This document shows, in pieces, positions 52,543 to 61,599 of a DNA stretch of 64,000 nt. The notes below the pieces were generated by a model, which was not told the origin of the DNA, did not search any database, and worked only from the letters and a program-made list of their open reading frames with translations. Position 1 is the stretch's first letter. Each line of letters begins with the position of its first letter. This DNA comes from Planctomycetota bacterium (lineage in GTDB: Bacteria; Planctomycetota; UBA1135; GCA-002748355). Both the position numbers and the translations under genes were made by a program. The stretch covers positions 1 to 64,000 of the forward strand of contig JALUUL010000015.1 in the NCBI GenBank assembly GCA_027021385.1. The letters are read 5' to 3'.

Positions 52543-53121
52543 CTATCCCGGTCCGAGCATCCTGTCGGCTTCCTGGCGCGAGACCCCGCGGCGCCGCAGG
52601 CGGCTGCGCTGGCGTTCGCGATCGAGTTCCTCCTGGAGAGCGCGGTCTTCGCGCTGCCGCCGCATGCATTCCTTTCTCCAGGCCTGGATGAGGTCGACCT
52701 CCGATTCCTGGGTCCGCCGCCGAGCCGCTTCCTCGTCGTAGGCCGGGGTTCCGGCCATCAGGGCGACGAGCCAGGTCCCCTGGGGGAGTCGGTGGAGGGC
52801 CGAGGAAGGAACCTCGAGGTACTGGGCGGGGGCCGCGAGGTGGCCGAGGTTGTCCAGGCGGTGGATCGGGAGCGGCCTGCAGGGGATCTCGTCCCGGATC
52901 AGGTAGTCGGCGCTGACGCCGAAATACTCGGAAAGGGCCTTGAGAAGGGCGAGACCGGGCGAGGAGAGCCCCTGTTCGAGATTCGAGACCGTGGCCTGAC
53001 GGATTCCGAGATCCCGGGCCATCCGGGTCTGGGAGATCCTCCGTTCGCGCGTCCGGAGGAAGAAGAGCTTGAGTCCGAGCTTCCTTGGGGGAGGACTGGG
53101 GGATTCGGATGTCTTGGCCAT
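52543..53121 (-). CDS. XRE-family transcriptional regulator
   Basis: A 192-residue regulator. The N-terminal helix-turn-helix (about 14-72) reads LFFLRTRERRISQTRMARDL, GIRQATVSNLEQGLSSPGLALL and YFGVSADYLIRDE, clearly the XRE/Cro type. The rest (LPIHRLDNLGHLAAPAQYLEV, and a basic coiled tail LQEELDRERQRSRLRRRG) is not a known sensor domain. It may control its own promoter or the divergent protease across the 391-base gap. ATG at 53119-53121. Confidence 0.88.
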   Translation of the reverse strand: MAKTSESPSPPPRKLGLKLFFLRTRERRISQTRMARDLGIRQATVSNLEQGLSSPGLALLKALSEYFGVSADYLIRDEIPCRPLPIHRLDNLGHLAAPAQYLEVPSSALHRLPQGTWLVALMAGTPAYDEEAARRRTQESEVDLIQAWRKECMRRQREDRALQEELDRERQRSRLRRRGVSRQEADRMLGPG

Positions 53122-53512
53122 GAGGTCGCCTTCGAGCCTTCGAACATCCCTTCGGAGGGGGGGATTGCTACAAGCCTAAACCGTAGAGCGTATACTCTCG
53201 GTTCGCCATCGGGAAACATGGATATCGGCCGGGCGCATCTCCCCGATCCCCGGAGCGTCCCGGGCCGTCTTCCTGTATCCTTGTTCGTTCCGGCGCCTAT
53301 CTAGTCCCGGTAGCCCCCAGGGGTTGAAATCCCTCGAAGTTTTCCGGAATCGGGGTTCCCCGGTTTCGTTTCCCGTCGGCGGTCTTCCGCCACCTCTTCC
53401 TCATCTCCCGTCCCGTCCCCCACCTCGCCCGAGCCTTCCCCGAGACCGGAAGGAACCCCAGGCGGGGAAGCCCGGTCGAGGACGAGGATCTTCCCTTCGG
53501 AGTCCAGATCAG
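53122..53512. other. 391-base divergent region between XRE regulator and protease
   Basis: No gene seen. It contains TATACT at 53191-53196 (possible -10, with TTGCTA 20 bases upstream), a near-inverted pair AGAG...CTCT around it, and a hairpin-like stretch GGAATCGGGG / CCCCGGTTTC at about 53347-53369 in the protease leader. It could hold an operator for the regulator, but I see no proven site. Confidence 0.35.
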
Positions 53513-55819
53513 ATGATTTCCCTTTCCAGTCTTTCCGCCTTCCTGGTCCACGTTCTCGGAGGACTCGCCGCCGCCCCGATCCAGGGACCGACCCCGGAGA
53601 CTCCGGTCATCGTGACCGGCGCCGGCGGGGAGAGGTTCATCAAGGACGAGTTCATCGTCCAGTTCAAGACAAGGAGCTTCGATCTGTCCCCGTTGCGCCG
53701 CGCCATCCTGTCGGGGGTCTCCGAGGCGCACTACGCCGAACTCGTCGCGGAGATACGGGACAAGAACGAGGTCGAACGTTCCTCCTTCGTCCGCGCGGTT
53801 GCGGCCCTGGGCGGAAAGGTCCTCGAGAACTACTGGATCATCAACGCCTCGGCCGTCCGCATCGCCGAATCCAAGCTCGGAGCCCTCGAAAAACTTCCGA
53901 ACGTGCTCCGGGTCGAGAGGAACCTCGTGCACGAACCCGTCTTGACGACCGCGACGAATTCCTCGCACCACAACAGCGACGCGGTCAACACGATGCAGGA
54001 CGTGAACAAGAAGCTGATCAAGGGCTTCGGCCAGGGCGTCGCAATCCTGGACACCGGCGCCGACACGGACATGGGAGGCACCGGGCGCCCGCACCGCCTC
54101 TATTACTCGGGGGGCAGCACGACCGGGGGGAAGCGGCTGGTCGCCGCTTTCGGAACTTCGGGTTACGGCGTCGAGGACTACCATTTCCACGGAACAGCGG
54201 TCACGCATTGCGCGGCTGGGGCGAAGTGGGCCACTTCCTCCCTCGTCGACAACGGGCTCGCCCCCGAGGCGGACATCGTCTCGATCAAGGTCTCGACGAA
54301 CAGCGGAAGCGCGGCCTCGACCTGGATCATCAGCGGTTGGCAGGTCGTCATGACGAATCGGGTCAAGTACAAGATCAAGGCGGCGAACAATTCCTTCAGC
54401 GGTTCCCCGAAACCGACGGATTCGATCCAGCAGGCCGTCGATTCGACCGCCTACAACGGGGACGTCCTGATCTCCCTTCCTTCCGGGAACAGCGGCGCGA
54501 ACCGCATCAGCCGGACTCAGAACGCCTTCAACGCGATCTCGGTGGGCTCCGCGAACAAGGGGAGTCTGTCGACCTCTAGTTTCAGTTCCTACGGAACGAC
54601 GGCCTACGGGAAGCAGATTCCCGACCTGATGGCGATCGGAGCCAGCGTCTACATGGCGGTCCGCGACCGTGAAACGAGCATCACGCGTTCCAGCGGAACG
54701 TCGTTCTCCTCCCCGATGGTCGCGGGCGCCGCGCTGCTCGTCCGGCAGGCGAACCCGAAACTCACGGCCCTCGAGACCAAGGCTCTCCTGATCAACAACG
54801 TGTTGATCCGCAGCGGAGGCACGGGCCGGGGGGCCGGGTTCATGCGCGCCGACAAGGCCGTCAAGGCCGCGCTCGCGAACGAGGTCCTGACGAAGCGCTT
54901 CACCTTCGGGGTCAAGACGAAGGAGACCTTCTTTTTCCAGCTCGCGCAGGGCGTGACGCACGCGGTCACCGTGACCTGGCACCGGAAGCGTTTCTCCACG
55001 ACTTCGAACGACGATCTCGATCTCTACGTCTACGACCCGAAGGGAAACCTCCTCGGAAGCAGCACGAGGAACTACGCCAACTCCTATGAGCGTGTCGAGT
55101 TCACGGCTCCCTCGGCGGGAACCTACCGCGCGGTCGTGACCGTCAAGGGGGCGATGTTCAGCTCGGTCCTCGACTTCGCGGTTGCTGGAGGCGGTAAGCC
55201 GATTCCCCCCAAGCCTCCGGTCCTGAGTTCGATCAGTCCGAACACGACCTCGGCCTTCAGCGGACAGAAGATCGTCCTAACCGGCCAGAACCTGCAGACC
55301 GTCTCCCAGGTCCTCGTCGGCTCGGTGAAGGTGTCGCCCTCCTCGGTGTCCAACACCCAGATCCAGTTTGCGGCGCCCCTGCCGACGGATCTAGGAGGGC
55401 TCGGGACCTACCAGGTCAAGGTCGTGAACCCCGCGGGTACGAGCAATGCGTTGAAGCTGACGATCAAGGGCGTGCATCCGATCAAGCTCATCGGCTCGCC
55501 CGTGCTCTTCTCGCTCGCGAAGTACACCGACCACGTCTGGACCGACGCCGGGTGGTTCACCCTCGTCTACCTTTCCGGTTCGAACAAGGGGTCGACGATT
55601 CCGGGGTTGATCAATCTCGGTATCGGAAACGGCTTCCGGAGCCTCTTCCTGTTCACCGGCAGCGCCGCCGACAAGGCCGGACACGTCCAGTTCACCTGGA
55701 TCCTTCCCTTCGGACTCGCCGGGAAGACCTTCTACTTCCAGGCCGTGGGCATCGATACGAAGACCTTCAAGACCCCCTTCGAGGTCTCCTCGGTCTTGAA
55801 GCGTTCGGTCATCTTCTGA
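53513..55819 (+). CDS. Subtilisin-like serine protease (S8) with IPT and C-terminal domains
   Basis: A 768-residue exported protease. A signal peptide (about 1-21) and an inhibitor-like propeptide (IKDEFIVQFKTRSFDL to about 140) precede the catalytic domain: Asp near 179 in VAILDTGAD, His near 225 in FHGTAVTH, the oxyanion Asn in SGNSG, and Ser near 397 in SGTSFSSPMVAGAA. All four are intact. A PPC-like beta domain (DDLDLYVYDPKG), an IPT/TIG domain (VLSSISPNTTSAFSGQKIVL) and a C-terminal module with the planctomycete-type LPFGLAGKTFYFQAVGID end follow. Likely acts outside the cell. ATG at 53513. Confidence 0.92.
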   Translation: MISLSSLSAFLVHVLGGLAAAPIQGPTPETPVIVTGAGGERFIKDEFIVQFKTRSFDLSPLRRAILSGVSEAHYAELVAEIRDKNEVERSSFVRAVAALGGKVLENYWIINASAVRIAESKLGALEKLPNVLRVERNLVHEPVLTTATNSSHHNSDAVNTMQDVNKKLIKGFGQGVAILDTGADTDMGGTGRPHRLYYSGGSTTGGKRLVAAFGTSGYGVEDYHFHGTAVTHCAAGAKWATSSLVDNGLAPEADIVSIKVSTNSGSAASTWIISGWQVVMTNRVKYKIKAANNSFSGSPKPTDSIQQAVDSTAYNGDVLISLPSGNSGANRISRTQNAFNAISVGSANKGSLSTSSFSSYGTTAYGKQIPDLMAIGASVYMAVRDRETSITRSSGTSFSSPMVAGAALLVRQANPKLTALETKALLINNVLIRSGGTGRGAGFMRADKAVKAALANEVLTKRFTFGVKTKETFFFQLAQGVTHAVTVTWHRKRFSTTSNDDLDLYVYDPKGNLLGSSTRNYANSYERVEFTAPSAGTYRAVVTVKGAMFSSVLDFAVAGGGKPIPPKPPVLSSISPNTTSAFSGQKIVLTGQNLQTVSQVLVGSVKVSPSSVSNTQIQFAAPLPTDLGGLGTYQVKVVNPAGTSNALKLTIKGVHPIKLIGSPVLFSLAKYTDHVWTDAGWFTLVYLSGSNKGSTIPGLINLGIGNGFRSLFLFTGSAADKAGHVQFTWILPFGLAGKTFYFQAVGIDTKTFKTPFEVSSVLKRSVIF

Positions 55820-55874
55820 TCGATGGGGCCTCGGAGGATCCTCACCTTCGGTTCGGGATTCAGGGGGGCGGGGG

Positions 55875-56510
55875 TCAAGCCCTGCGAAGCACCGCGCGGA
55901 CCGGGGAGGCGTCTCCTTCCCGGATCTTCAACGGGAGGGCGAGGAGTTCCCACTCGCCTTCCTCCACCCCGTCGAGGACGAGGTTCTCGAGGATCGCCAC
56001 TCCGCCACGGAGCAGGATCTTGTGCGCCTCGAGGGTCTTCGACTCGAAGGGGTCGATCGAGGGCGTGTCGAGTCCGATCAGACGGAGACCGAGGTCGACC
56101 GCGGCCCTCGCCGCCTCTACCCCCAGGCAGCAGAAATCCTCGTCGAAGGCTTCCTCTTCCCCTTGCCCGGGTAACCGGGTCCTGAGGAGAAGACGTTCGA
56201 TCCCACGGCCTTCCAAGGCGCGGATCGCCGGGGCCGGGACCTCGGCCGGCGCCCCCCGCGGAGCGATCGGCAGGACGAGGCAGGGACCCAGGTAGGCCTC
56301 GAGGGGAACCTCGTCGATCCCTGCCGTCCCCTCCAGGAAGTGAAGGGGGGCGTCCGCATGCGTTCCGCAATGAGGGGACATCGTGATCCGAGAGACGTTG
56401 CAGGAGTCGCCCGCTTCCAGGCTCATGACCGGATCGCGGGAGAAGGGCGTGTCTCCGGGCCAGACGGGGGTTCCCGGTGAGAGGCTCCGGCTGATGTCGA
56501 GGATCTCCAT
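55875..56510 (-). CDS. kynB: Kynurenine formamidase-like cyclase-family hydrolase
   Basis: A 211-residue metal-dependent hydrolase. It starts LDISRSLSPGTPVWPGD and has SPHCGTHADAPLHF with His47, His51, Asp53 and His57 as the metal-binding set, and later LDTPSIDPFESK plus EAHKILL. These match KynB, which cleaves N-formylkynurenine to kynurenine and formate. The start ATG at 56508-56510 gives the family-typical N-terminus; the longer frame overlaps kynU. It lies 23 bases after kynU, supporting the same pathway. Confidence 0.9.
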   Translation of the reverse strand: MEILDISRSLSPGTPVWPGDTPFSRDPVMSLEAGDSCNVSRITMSPHCGTHADAPLHFLEGTAGIDEVPLEAYLGPCLVLPIAPRGAPAEVPAPAIRALEGRGIERLLLRTRLPGQGEEEAFDEDFCCLGVEAARAAVDLGLRLIGLDTPSIDPFESKTLEAHKILLRGGVAILENLVLDGVEEGEWELLALPLKIREGDASPVRAVLRRA

Positions 56511-56533
56511 CGGGTTCGTCGCTTCCTTGAAGT

Positions 56534-57733
56534 TCAACCGGGACGGCGTTCGCCCCCGGCGTGGCGTTTCCAGGCTCCGGACTCGAGGACAGAGGCGATC
56601 TCCTCGAGAGTCGCGGCGCATTCTTCGTCGAGGGTGTAGAAGTGGGGGGCGATCCGGATGCCGGCGCCGGGGCGGAAATCGACGATGAAGTCGCGGGCGT
56701 TCAGCTCCCGGCAGACCTCATATCCGTGTGGGACGTCGACGGCCACCGTTCCGCCCCGGTGCTCCGGGTCGAGGGGGGCCTTGACCTCGAAGCCGAGGTC
56801 TCGGGCCTTGTCGACGAGCAGGGCCGTCTGGCGCATGCTCTGCTCGCGGATCCTCTCGACGCCGATCTCCGCCAGGATCCGGACGCCTTCCCGCGCGGCG
56901 TAGAGGCCGGGGACGTTCGGCGTGCCGTGCAGGAACCTCCACCCGTCTTCCCTGAGGTCCTGGGGACCAGGGTCGAAGTCGAAGGGGCGCTTGTGCGCCA
57001 TCCAGCCGGTGAGGGTCGGTCGCAGACGTTTTCCCAGTTCGGGTTCGACGTAGAGGAAACAACCCCCGGGCCCGCCGCAGCAGAACTTGAGCACCCCGCC
57101 GACGGCTGCATGGCAACCCCAATCCTCGAGGGCCAGGGGAACGATGCCGACCGACTGGAAGACGTCGAGAAGGACGACGGCTCCGACTTCCCGGGCCTTC
57201 GCGATGACAGCTCTTGCATCCTGGATGTAGGCCGATCGGAAAAGAACGTGGCTGATGGGGACCAGGGCGGTCCGTTCATCGATCGCGTCCAGGAGGCGTT
57301 CGGTGGGAACGGAGACGCCGTCATCGCTCTCCACGCGCACGAGGCTGGCGCCGCGGGCGCGCGCGAGTCCCTCGTAGAGATAGAGCAGGGAGTGGAAGTT
57401 GAGTTCCGTGCAGACGATCTTGTCGCGGCCGGGAGGGAACTCGAGGCTCGAGGCGAAGACCGCCGAGGCGATCGTGACGTTCTGGTGCATCGAGAGGGCG
57501 GCTTGCGGGACGCCGAGGATCGGAGCCAGGTGTTCGGTGACCTGATCCTGCGCGGTCCACCAGCCTTCGCCCCAGGCCCGCACGCCCCGGGTCTCCCAGA
57601 GGTCCGCGTATTCCTCGAGGGCGAGACGGGCCTTCCTCGGCATGGCCCCGAGGGAATTGCTGATCATGTAGACCGTCTTTTCGACGATCGGGAATTCGGC
57701 GCGCCAGGCGGAGAGTCCGCGTTCGGTTTCCAT
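56534..57733 (-). CDS. kynU: Kynureninase
   Basis: A PLP-dependent enzyme that converts kynurenine to anthranilate and alanine. The 399-residue fold-type I protein has SNSLGAMPRKARLAL near the N-terminus, the PLP-ring Asp190 and stacking FQS in LLDVFQSVG, and the Schiff-base Lys216 in GGVLKFCCGGPGGCF. HGTPNVPGLYAA and HFYTLDEE also fit. The lysine context differs from the usual HKCGYKYLNGGPG, so a broader aminotransferase class V assignment is the cautious label; kynB next door favours KynU. ATG at 57733. Confidence 0.85.
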   Translation of the reverse strand: METERGLSAWRAEFPIVEKTVYMISNSLGAMPRKARLALEEYADLWETRGVRAWGEGWWTAQDQVTEHLAPILGVPQAALSMHQNVTIASAVFASSLEFPPGRDKIVCTELNFHSLLYLYEGLARARGASLVRVESDDGVSVPTERLLDAIDERTALVPISHVLFRSAYIQDARAVIAKAREVGAVVLLDVFQSVGIVPLALEDWGCHAAVGGVLKFCCGGPGGCFLYVEPELGKRLRPTLTGWMAHKRPFDFDPGPQDLREDGWRFLHGTPNVPGLYAAREGVRILAEIGVERIREQSMRQTALLVDKARDLGFEVKAPLDPEHRGGTVAVDVPHGYEVCRELNARDFIVDFRPGAGIRIAPHFYTLDEECAATLEEIASVLESGAWKRHAGGERRPG

Positions 57734-57920
57734 GCGGAGAACATAGCGGAGGAGGGTCGGCTCAGTGCGGGGTTCCGTAGATCAGAAGGAGGAGGGCGCC
57801 GAGGAGGATCCCCCAGAAGAGGAGGGCCCTGCGGGCGGCCTTGCCCGCGCGCTCCTTCTCCCACCAGGTCCGGGGCCGACACCCTGGAACAGGAAGGCCC
57901 CAACTCCGGCCAGCCGCCGG

Positions 57921-60212
57921 TCACCTCGGGAAGATCCTGTCGAGGTGGATCTGGAACCACTTGTTCGCGCAGAGGGCGGCGAAGCCGCGTCTCTTGTGGG
58001 CGTTCAGGATCGTGTTGGCCCTCCGCATGAAGAGGCGGGCTTCTTCATCCTTTCCGACTTCCCGGGCGAGTTCGGCCGCCAGAACGAAGGCGGGGTTCTC
58101 GAACTCGGCGGTTCCTCCGAGCGGTCCGTAGCCCTGAGGCAGCTTGTATCGGCTCGGATCATCGACATCGACGAAGTACTTCGGGCCGACACCCTCGACC
58201 CAACCCTGGCGGGCCATGTAGCCCGCAACGTCGATCGCGATCGTGCGGAAGAGGGGATGGCGGAAGTAGCGCCATCCGGCGTGCATGCCCATGACATAGG
58301 CTGCTTCCTGCCAGGGGGCGTCCCAGTAGACGCCCTTGCCGAAGGCCAGGGGATGGGGCCCCTGACGGGCGGCGTAGGCGTTTGGCGGCTTGCCGCGGCC
58401 CTTGTCCTGGATCCGGACGAGCCGGTCGATCGCGTGACGTTTCAGACGATCGTCCCCCGTCGCGAGCCAGCAGAGCACGAGAGCCTTCAGGCACCAGCCC
58501 TCACCCCTTGGAGAACCCGCCCTGGACCAGAAGTACTTCCTCGGCCGAAGCAGGGCCATCAACTGCTCTCCGAGCATGCGGAGTTCTTCGCGGACCCAGG
58601 CTTCGCCGGTCAGGCAGTAGTAGTCGTAGAGCTTGTCGACTGTGAAGTGCTCGAAGTCGAAGGCGTTCATGCCGTAGGGGCCGTTCCACGGAAGCTTCAG
58701 ACCCTTCCGGTAGCGTTCGGTCTCGGGGGGAAGCTTGCTACGGCCAAGCGTCTCGGCGCTGATCCAACCCCCGTTGTATTTGGGCAGGCCCTCGAGGTAG
58801 ATGTCGTCCTCGGGCTCGACGCGGAGCTTCCAGAGGTGGTAGGGACGCAGCAGTTGCTGGAGACAGAAGCCCTCGGCGACGAGCATGAGTTCGGGGCTCT
58901 GCGCACGTACGGCGAGGTCGAGGCCGATCGTGCGGTTGCGGGGGGTTCCGGTCGTCGCACTGTGGGGGGTGTCCCCCCAGGTTCCGAATGGTCCGAAGTG
59001 CTTCGTGTCGCGCCAGCGGGCGTAGGCCGCGAGAGCGCGCTGCTTCGCGTCGGCGAGGGGGGCGGGTCCTCCGTGCGCGTTCAACGCGAGGCTCTTGCGG
59101 ACATCTGAGAGATCGGGCATCGGGCGCAGCGGCAGCTCGGCCATGGCCTGCGCGGTCTGGCGGCGCAGGAGTTCGAGGGGGCTTGCGGGGGCCTTGCGCG
59201 GTCCGCCCTCGGGCGCGAAGAGTACGAAGGGGAAACCCTTGCAGCTCGCGTCCCCGAGGTAGATCCCCTCCCCCGGCCCGAGGAGGTCTTGGCGGAAACC
59301 CTCTTTCTCCTCGATCGGGGGTTTCAGGGCGTTTTCACGGATGAAGCGGGGAACGAAGGCCAGTTCCTTCGTCCGGACCCGCAGGGAGAAACGGCGCAGG
59401 CGCACGGTCCCGAGGGGCCGGAGATTGGGGTCGTCCCGGCCGGCCGGATCGTCGGCGCCGAGGTAGTCGTTCCCGAGAATCAGGAGGAGGCGGGCGTGCT
59501 CCATCCCGTGTTCGAGGCTCAGGTAGGCGGTGACTGAGAGAAAATCCCGCCCGAGACCCCGCGCCCCTTCCTCCGTCTTCTGGCCGGTCCCCGGGATCGG
59601 GCGGTGCCAGCCATGGAAGCGCCAGACTTGGAGATAGGGGGTCGCGACGAGAGTCTCGAAAGTTCCGTCGCGGCCGTCCGGGCCGATCCGGCACCGATAG
59701 ATCGCGCCGAAGGGATCCTCGACCTCGGTCTCGAGGACCCCCCCCACCAGGATCCGCAGGAGTCTCGGGCCCGGGGCGCAACGCTCGGGAAGCCTACCCG
59801 GGGATTCCCCCGGTTCCTTCGGAACGACCGCGAATCCGCGCTGTTCCAGGGGGCCGAGCCGGCAGAAGAACTGCGCCTGTGCCCATTGCACGCTGCCGTC
59901 GGGCCATCGGGTGAGCGCCCGCCACGCGGTCGGGAAGCCCTGCACCCTCAGGTCGTCGAGCTTCCGCACGCGCCCTTCGGCGAAGGGGACCGAGGCGCGA
60001 AGGAGTTCGAGCCTCGGCCGGGGAGAGGGGTTGCGGACGCCGAAGCGGGCGAGAACGAGGGTCCTCGGCTCCCCGGCCGGCCGGGTGGCTGAGGAAGGCG
60101 GTTCCTCGTTTCCGCCTCCCTGCGCCCGGAGTCCCCCGGCGCAGAGGATCAGCGGGAGCAGAAGCAGCCCCGAGCCGTTAGAATCCCTCGTCCTTTTCGT
60201 CCCTTGGGCCAT
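57921..60212 (-). CDS. PcRGLX/YetA-like secreted protein (predicted polysaccharide lyase-type)
   Basis: A 763-residue exported protein with a signal segment (LLLLPLILCAGGLRAQG). The N-terminal part (RFGVRNPSPRPRLELLRASV, DLRVQGFPTAWRALTRWPDG, SVQWAQAQFF) matches the RIFT-barrel start of PcRGLX/YetA-like proteins, including the 'rWpDGSvrW' segment. The C-terminal half is an alpha/alpha toroid (NGPYGMNAFDFEHFTVDKLY, YYCLTGEAWVREELRMLGEQ, AYVMGMHAGWRYF). PcRGLX is a rhamnogalacturonan lyase, so polysaccharide degradation is likely, but the exact substrate is unknown. It diverges from the DUF1573 gene by 54 bases. Confidence 0.75.
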   Translation of the reverse strand: MAQGTKRTRDSNGSGLLLLPLILCAGGLRAQGGGNEEPPSSATRPAGEPRTLVLARFGVRNPSPRPRLELLRASVPFAEGRVRKLDDLRVQGFPTAWRALTRWPDGSVQWAQAQFFCRLGPLEQRGFAVVPKEPGESPGRLPERCAPGPRLLRILVGGVLETEVEDPFGAIYRCRIGPDGRDGTFETLVATPYLQVWRFHGWHRPIPGTGQKTEEGARGLGRDFLSVTAYLSLEHGMEHARLLLILGNDYLGADDPAGRDDPNLRPLGTVRLRRFSLRVRTKELAFVPRFIRENALKPPIEEKEGFRQDLLGPGEGIYLGDASCKGFPFVLFAPEGGPRKAPASPLELLRRQTAQAMAELPLRPMPDLSDVRKSLALNAHGGPAPLADAKQRALAAYARWRDTKHFGPFGTWGDTPHSATTGTPRNRTIGLDLAVRAQSPELMLVAEGFCLQQLLRPYHLWKLRVEPEDDIYLEGLPKYNGGWISAETLGRSKLPPETERYRKGLKLPWNGPYGMNAFDFEHFTVDKLYDYYCLTGEAWVREELRMLGEQLMALLRPRKYFWSRAGSPRGEGWCLKALVLCWLATGDDRLKRHAIDRLVRIQDKGRGKPPNAYAARQGPHPLAFGKGVYWDAPWQEAAYVMGMHAGWRYFRHPLFRTIAIDVAGYMARQGWVEGVGPKYFVDVDDPSRYKLPQGYGPLGGTAEFENPAFVLAAELAREVGKDEEARLFMRRANTILNAHKRRGFAALCANKWFQIHLDRIFPR

Positions 60213-60266
60213 CGACCCATCCTAACCCTTTTCCCGGCCGTTCTTTCGCTCGGTTCGGAGGTTCCG

Positions 60267-61550
60267 ATGCCTTCCCTCTTCTCGCTCGTCCTAGGCCTTT
60301 GCCTGTTCACCGTTCCCGGATTCCCGCAGGAGGGGACCGGCTCCACCTCGCGACCCGCCTCGCAGAACCCCGGGGAGAAGGGGACCACCGGGGAGAAGAA
60401 GCCGCTCCCGGTCGGACCGAGTCCCGCCGGCCAGGTCGGAGATGGGGGCGAGGTCGTCCCCCCCTCCACGAACAAGGGCAAGCCGATCCCTCCAGGGTGC
60501 TGGTTCCGTCCGATCCACCTCGACTTCGGACACGTCGTCGAGAACTCGAGGGAATTCGTCGAAGGGACTTTTCACTTCGAGAATCCGACCGACGCCGAGC
60601 AGAAGATCCTCGACATCGTTCCCTCCTGCAAGTGCCAGCACCTAGAGCTGATCGTCAACGGCAAGGAGGTGAAGATCGAGCGAGACAACGAACTCAAGTT
60701 GAAGGCGCCGATTCCGATCCCGGCCCGCGCCAAGGGAGAACTCCGCCTGCGGCTCAACGTGACGGGAGGCCCCCAGCACCGGACGGGCGACATCCGGATC
60801 GAGACGAGCGACGCGGGCATGCCCGCCTTCATCCTGACAGCCGAGGCGATCATCGACCCGATCTTCGAAATCGTTCCCAAGATCGTGGATCTCGGCCGCA
60901 TGGATCCGATGGACCGCCGGGAGTGGACGGTCAAGGTGCGCCACCGCTTCAAGAAGGACTGGAAGATTGTCAAGGTCAACGAGAACATCCCGCAGTCGAT
61001 GGCGGTGCTCTCGATGACGCCCGAAAAGACCGATAAGGGAACGGTCTACACGATCAAGGGTGTCTACGGACCGGGCATCCCCGAGGGTTCGGTGGGAGGC
61101 TTCCTGCTGTTCCACACCGACGACCCGAACGAGAACATCCAGCTCCAGGTCGATGCCGAGGTACGCCAGCGCGTGAACATCGATCGTTCGTTTTGGAGCT
61201 ACGGGCGTTTCGAGCGTTCGAAGGGGGCCAAGCACACGGTCCATCTCTGGCCGGCGGAGGGGACGAAGGGTTTCACGGTCCGCAGGGTCGAACCGATCTA
61301 CGCCCTGAATCCGAAGGAATACTGCGAGATCGAGATCCTCCCGCCCGCGATGCCGGGTTCCGGAGTTGCGCCCGTAGCCTTACCCGGGCTCGAAAAGAAG
61401 ATCCCCGCCGACCGGCTCTGGCGCATAGAGGTCCGCATCAAGCCGGGTGTTCCCGGACGCGTCGTGCGGATGAAGCTCAAGATCCACTTCGCGGAGAAGG
61501 ACCTGCTTCCGAAGATCGTCCACTTCAACGGATTCCCCTACGGAAACTGA
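60267..61550 (+). CDS. Secreted DUF1573-type protein
   Basis: A 427-residue exported protein with a signal peptide (about 1-18) and a Pro/Gly/Thr-rich linker. The DUF1573 (Ig-like) core reads LDFGHVVENSREFVEGTFHF, ENPTDAEQKILDIVPSCKCQ, matching the usual 'fdfG~v~eg~~~~~~f~~~Ntg~~pl~i~~v~~sCgCt'. Later domains (TGDIRIETSDAGMPAFIL, and a second WTVKVRHRFKKDWK-containing unit) are also beta-rich. DUF1573 proteins are abundant in Planctomycetota and Bacteroidota; role unknown, probably extracellular. Start is the ATG at 60267 after CGGAGGTTCCG. Confidence 0.85.
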   Translation: MPSLFSLVLGLCLFTVPGFPQEGTGSTSRPASQNPGEKGTTGEKKPLPVGPSPAGQVGDGGEVVPPSTNKGKPIPPGCWFRPIHLDFGHVVENSREFVEGTFHFENPTDAEQKILDIVPSCKCQHLELIVNGKEVKIERDNELKLKAPIPIPARAKGELRLRLNVTGGPQHRTGDIRIETSDAGMPAFILTAEAIIDPIFEIVPKIVDLGRMDPMDRREWTVKVRHRFKKDWKIVKVNENIPQSMAVLSMTPEKTDKGTVYTIKGVYGPGIPEGSVGGFLLFHTDDPNENIQLQVDAEVRQRVNIDRSFWSYGRFERSKGAKHTVHLWPAEGTKGFTVRRVEPIYALNPKEYCEIEILPPAMPGSGVAPVALPGLEKKIPADRLWRIEVRIKPGVPGRVVRMKLKIHFAEKDLLPKIVHFNGFPYGN

Positions 61551-61599
61551 ACCCGGAGCCCCGGCGGGGCGGATCGCGACAGGTCCTCCGCTCCTGCTG

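Noticed and set aside
57765-59108. A long rightward ORF opposite the PcRGLX-like and kynU genes
   Set aside because: It spans two real leftward genes and has no domain of its own.
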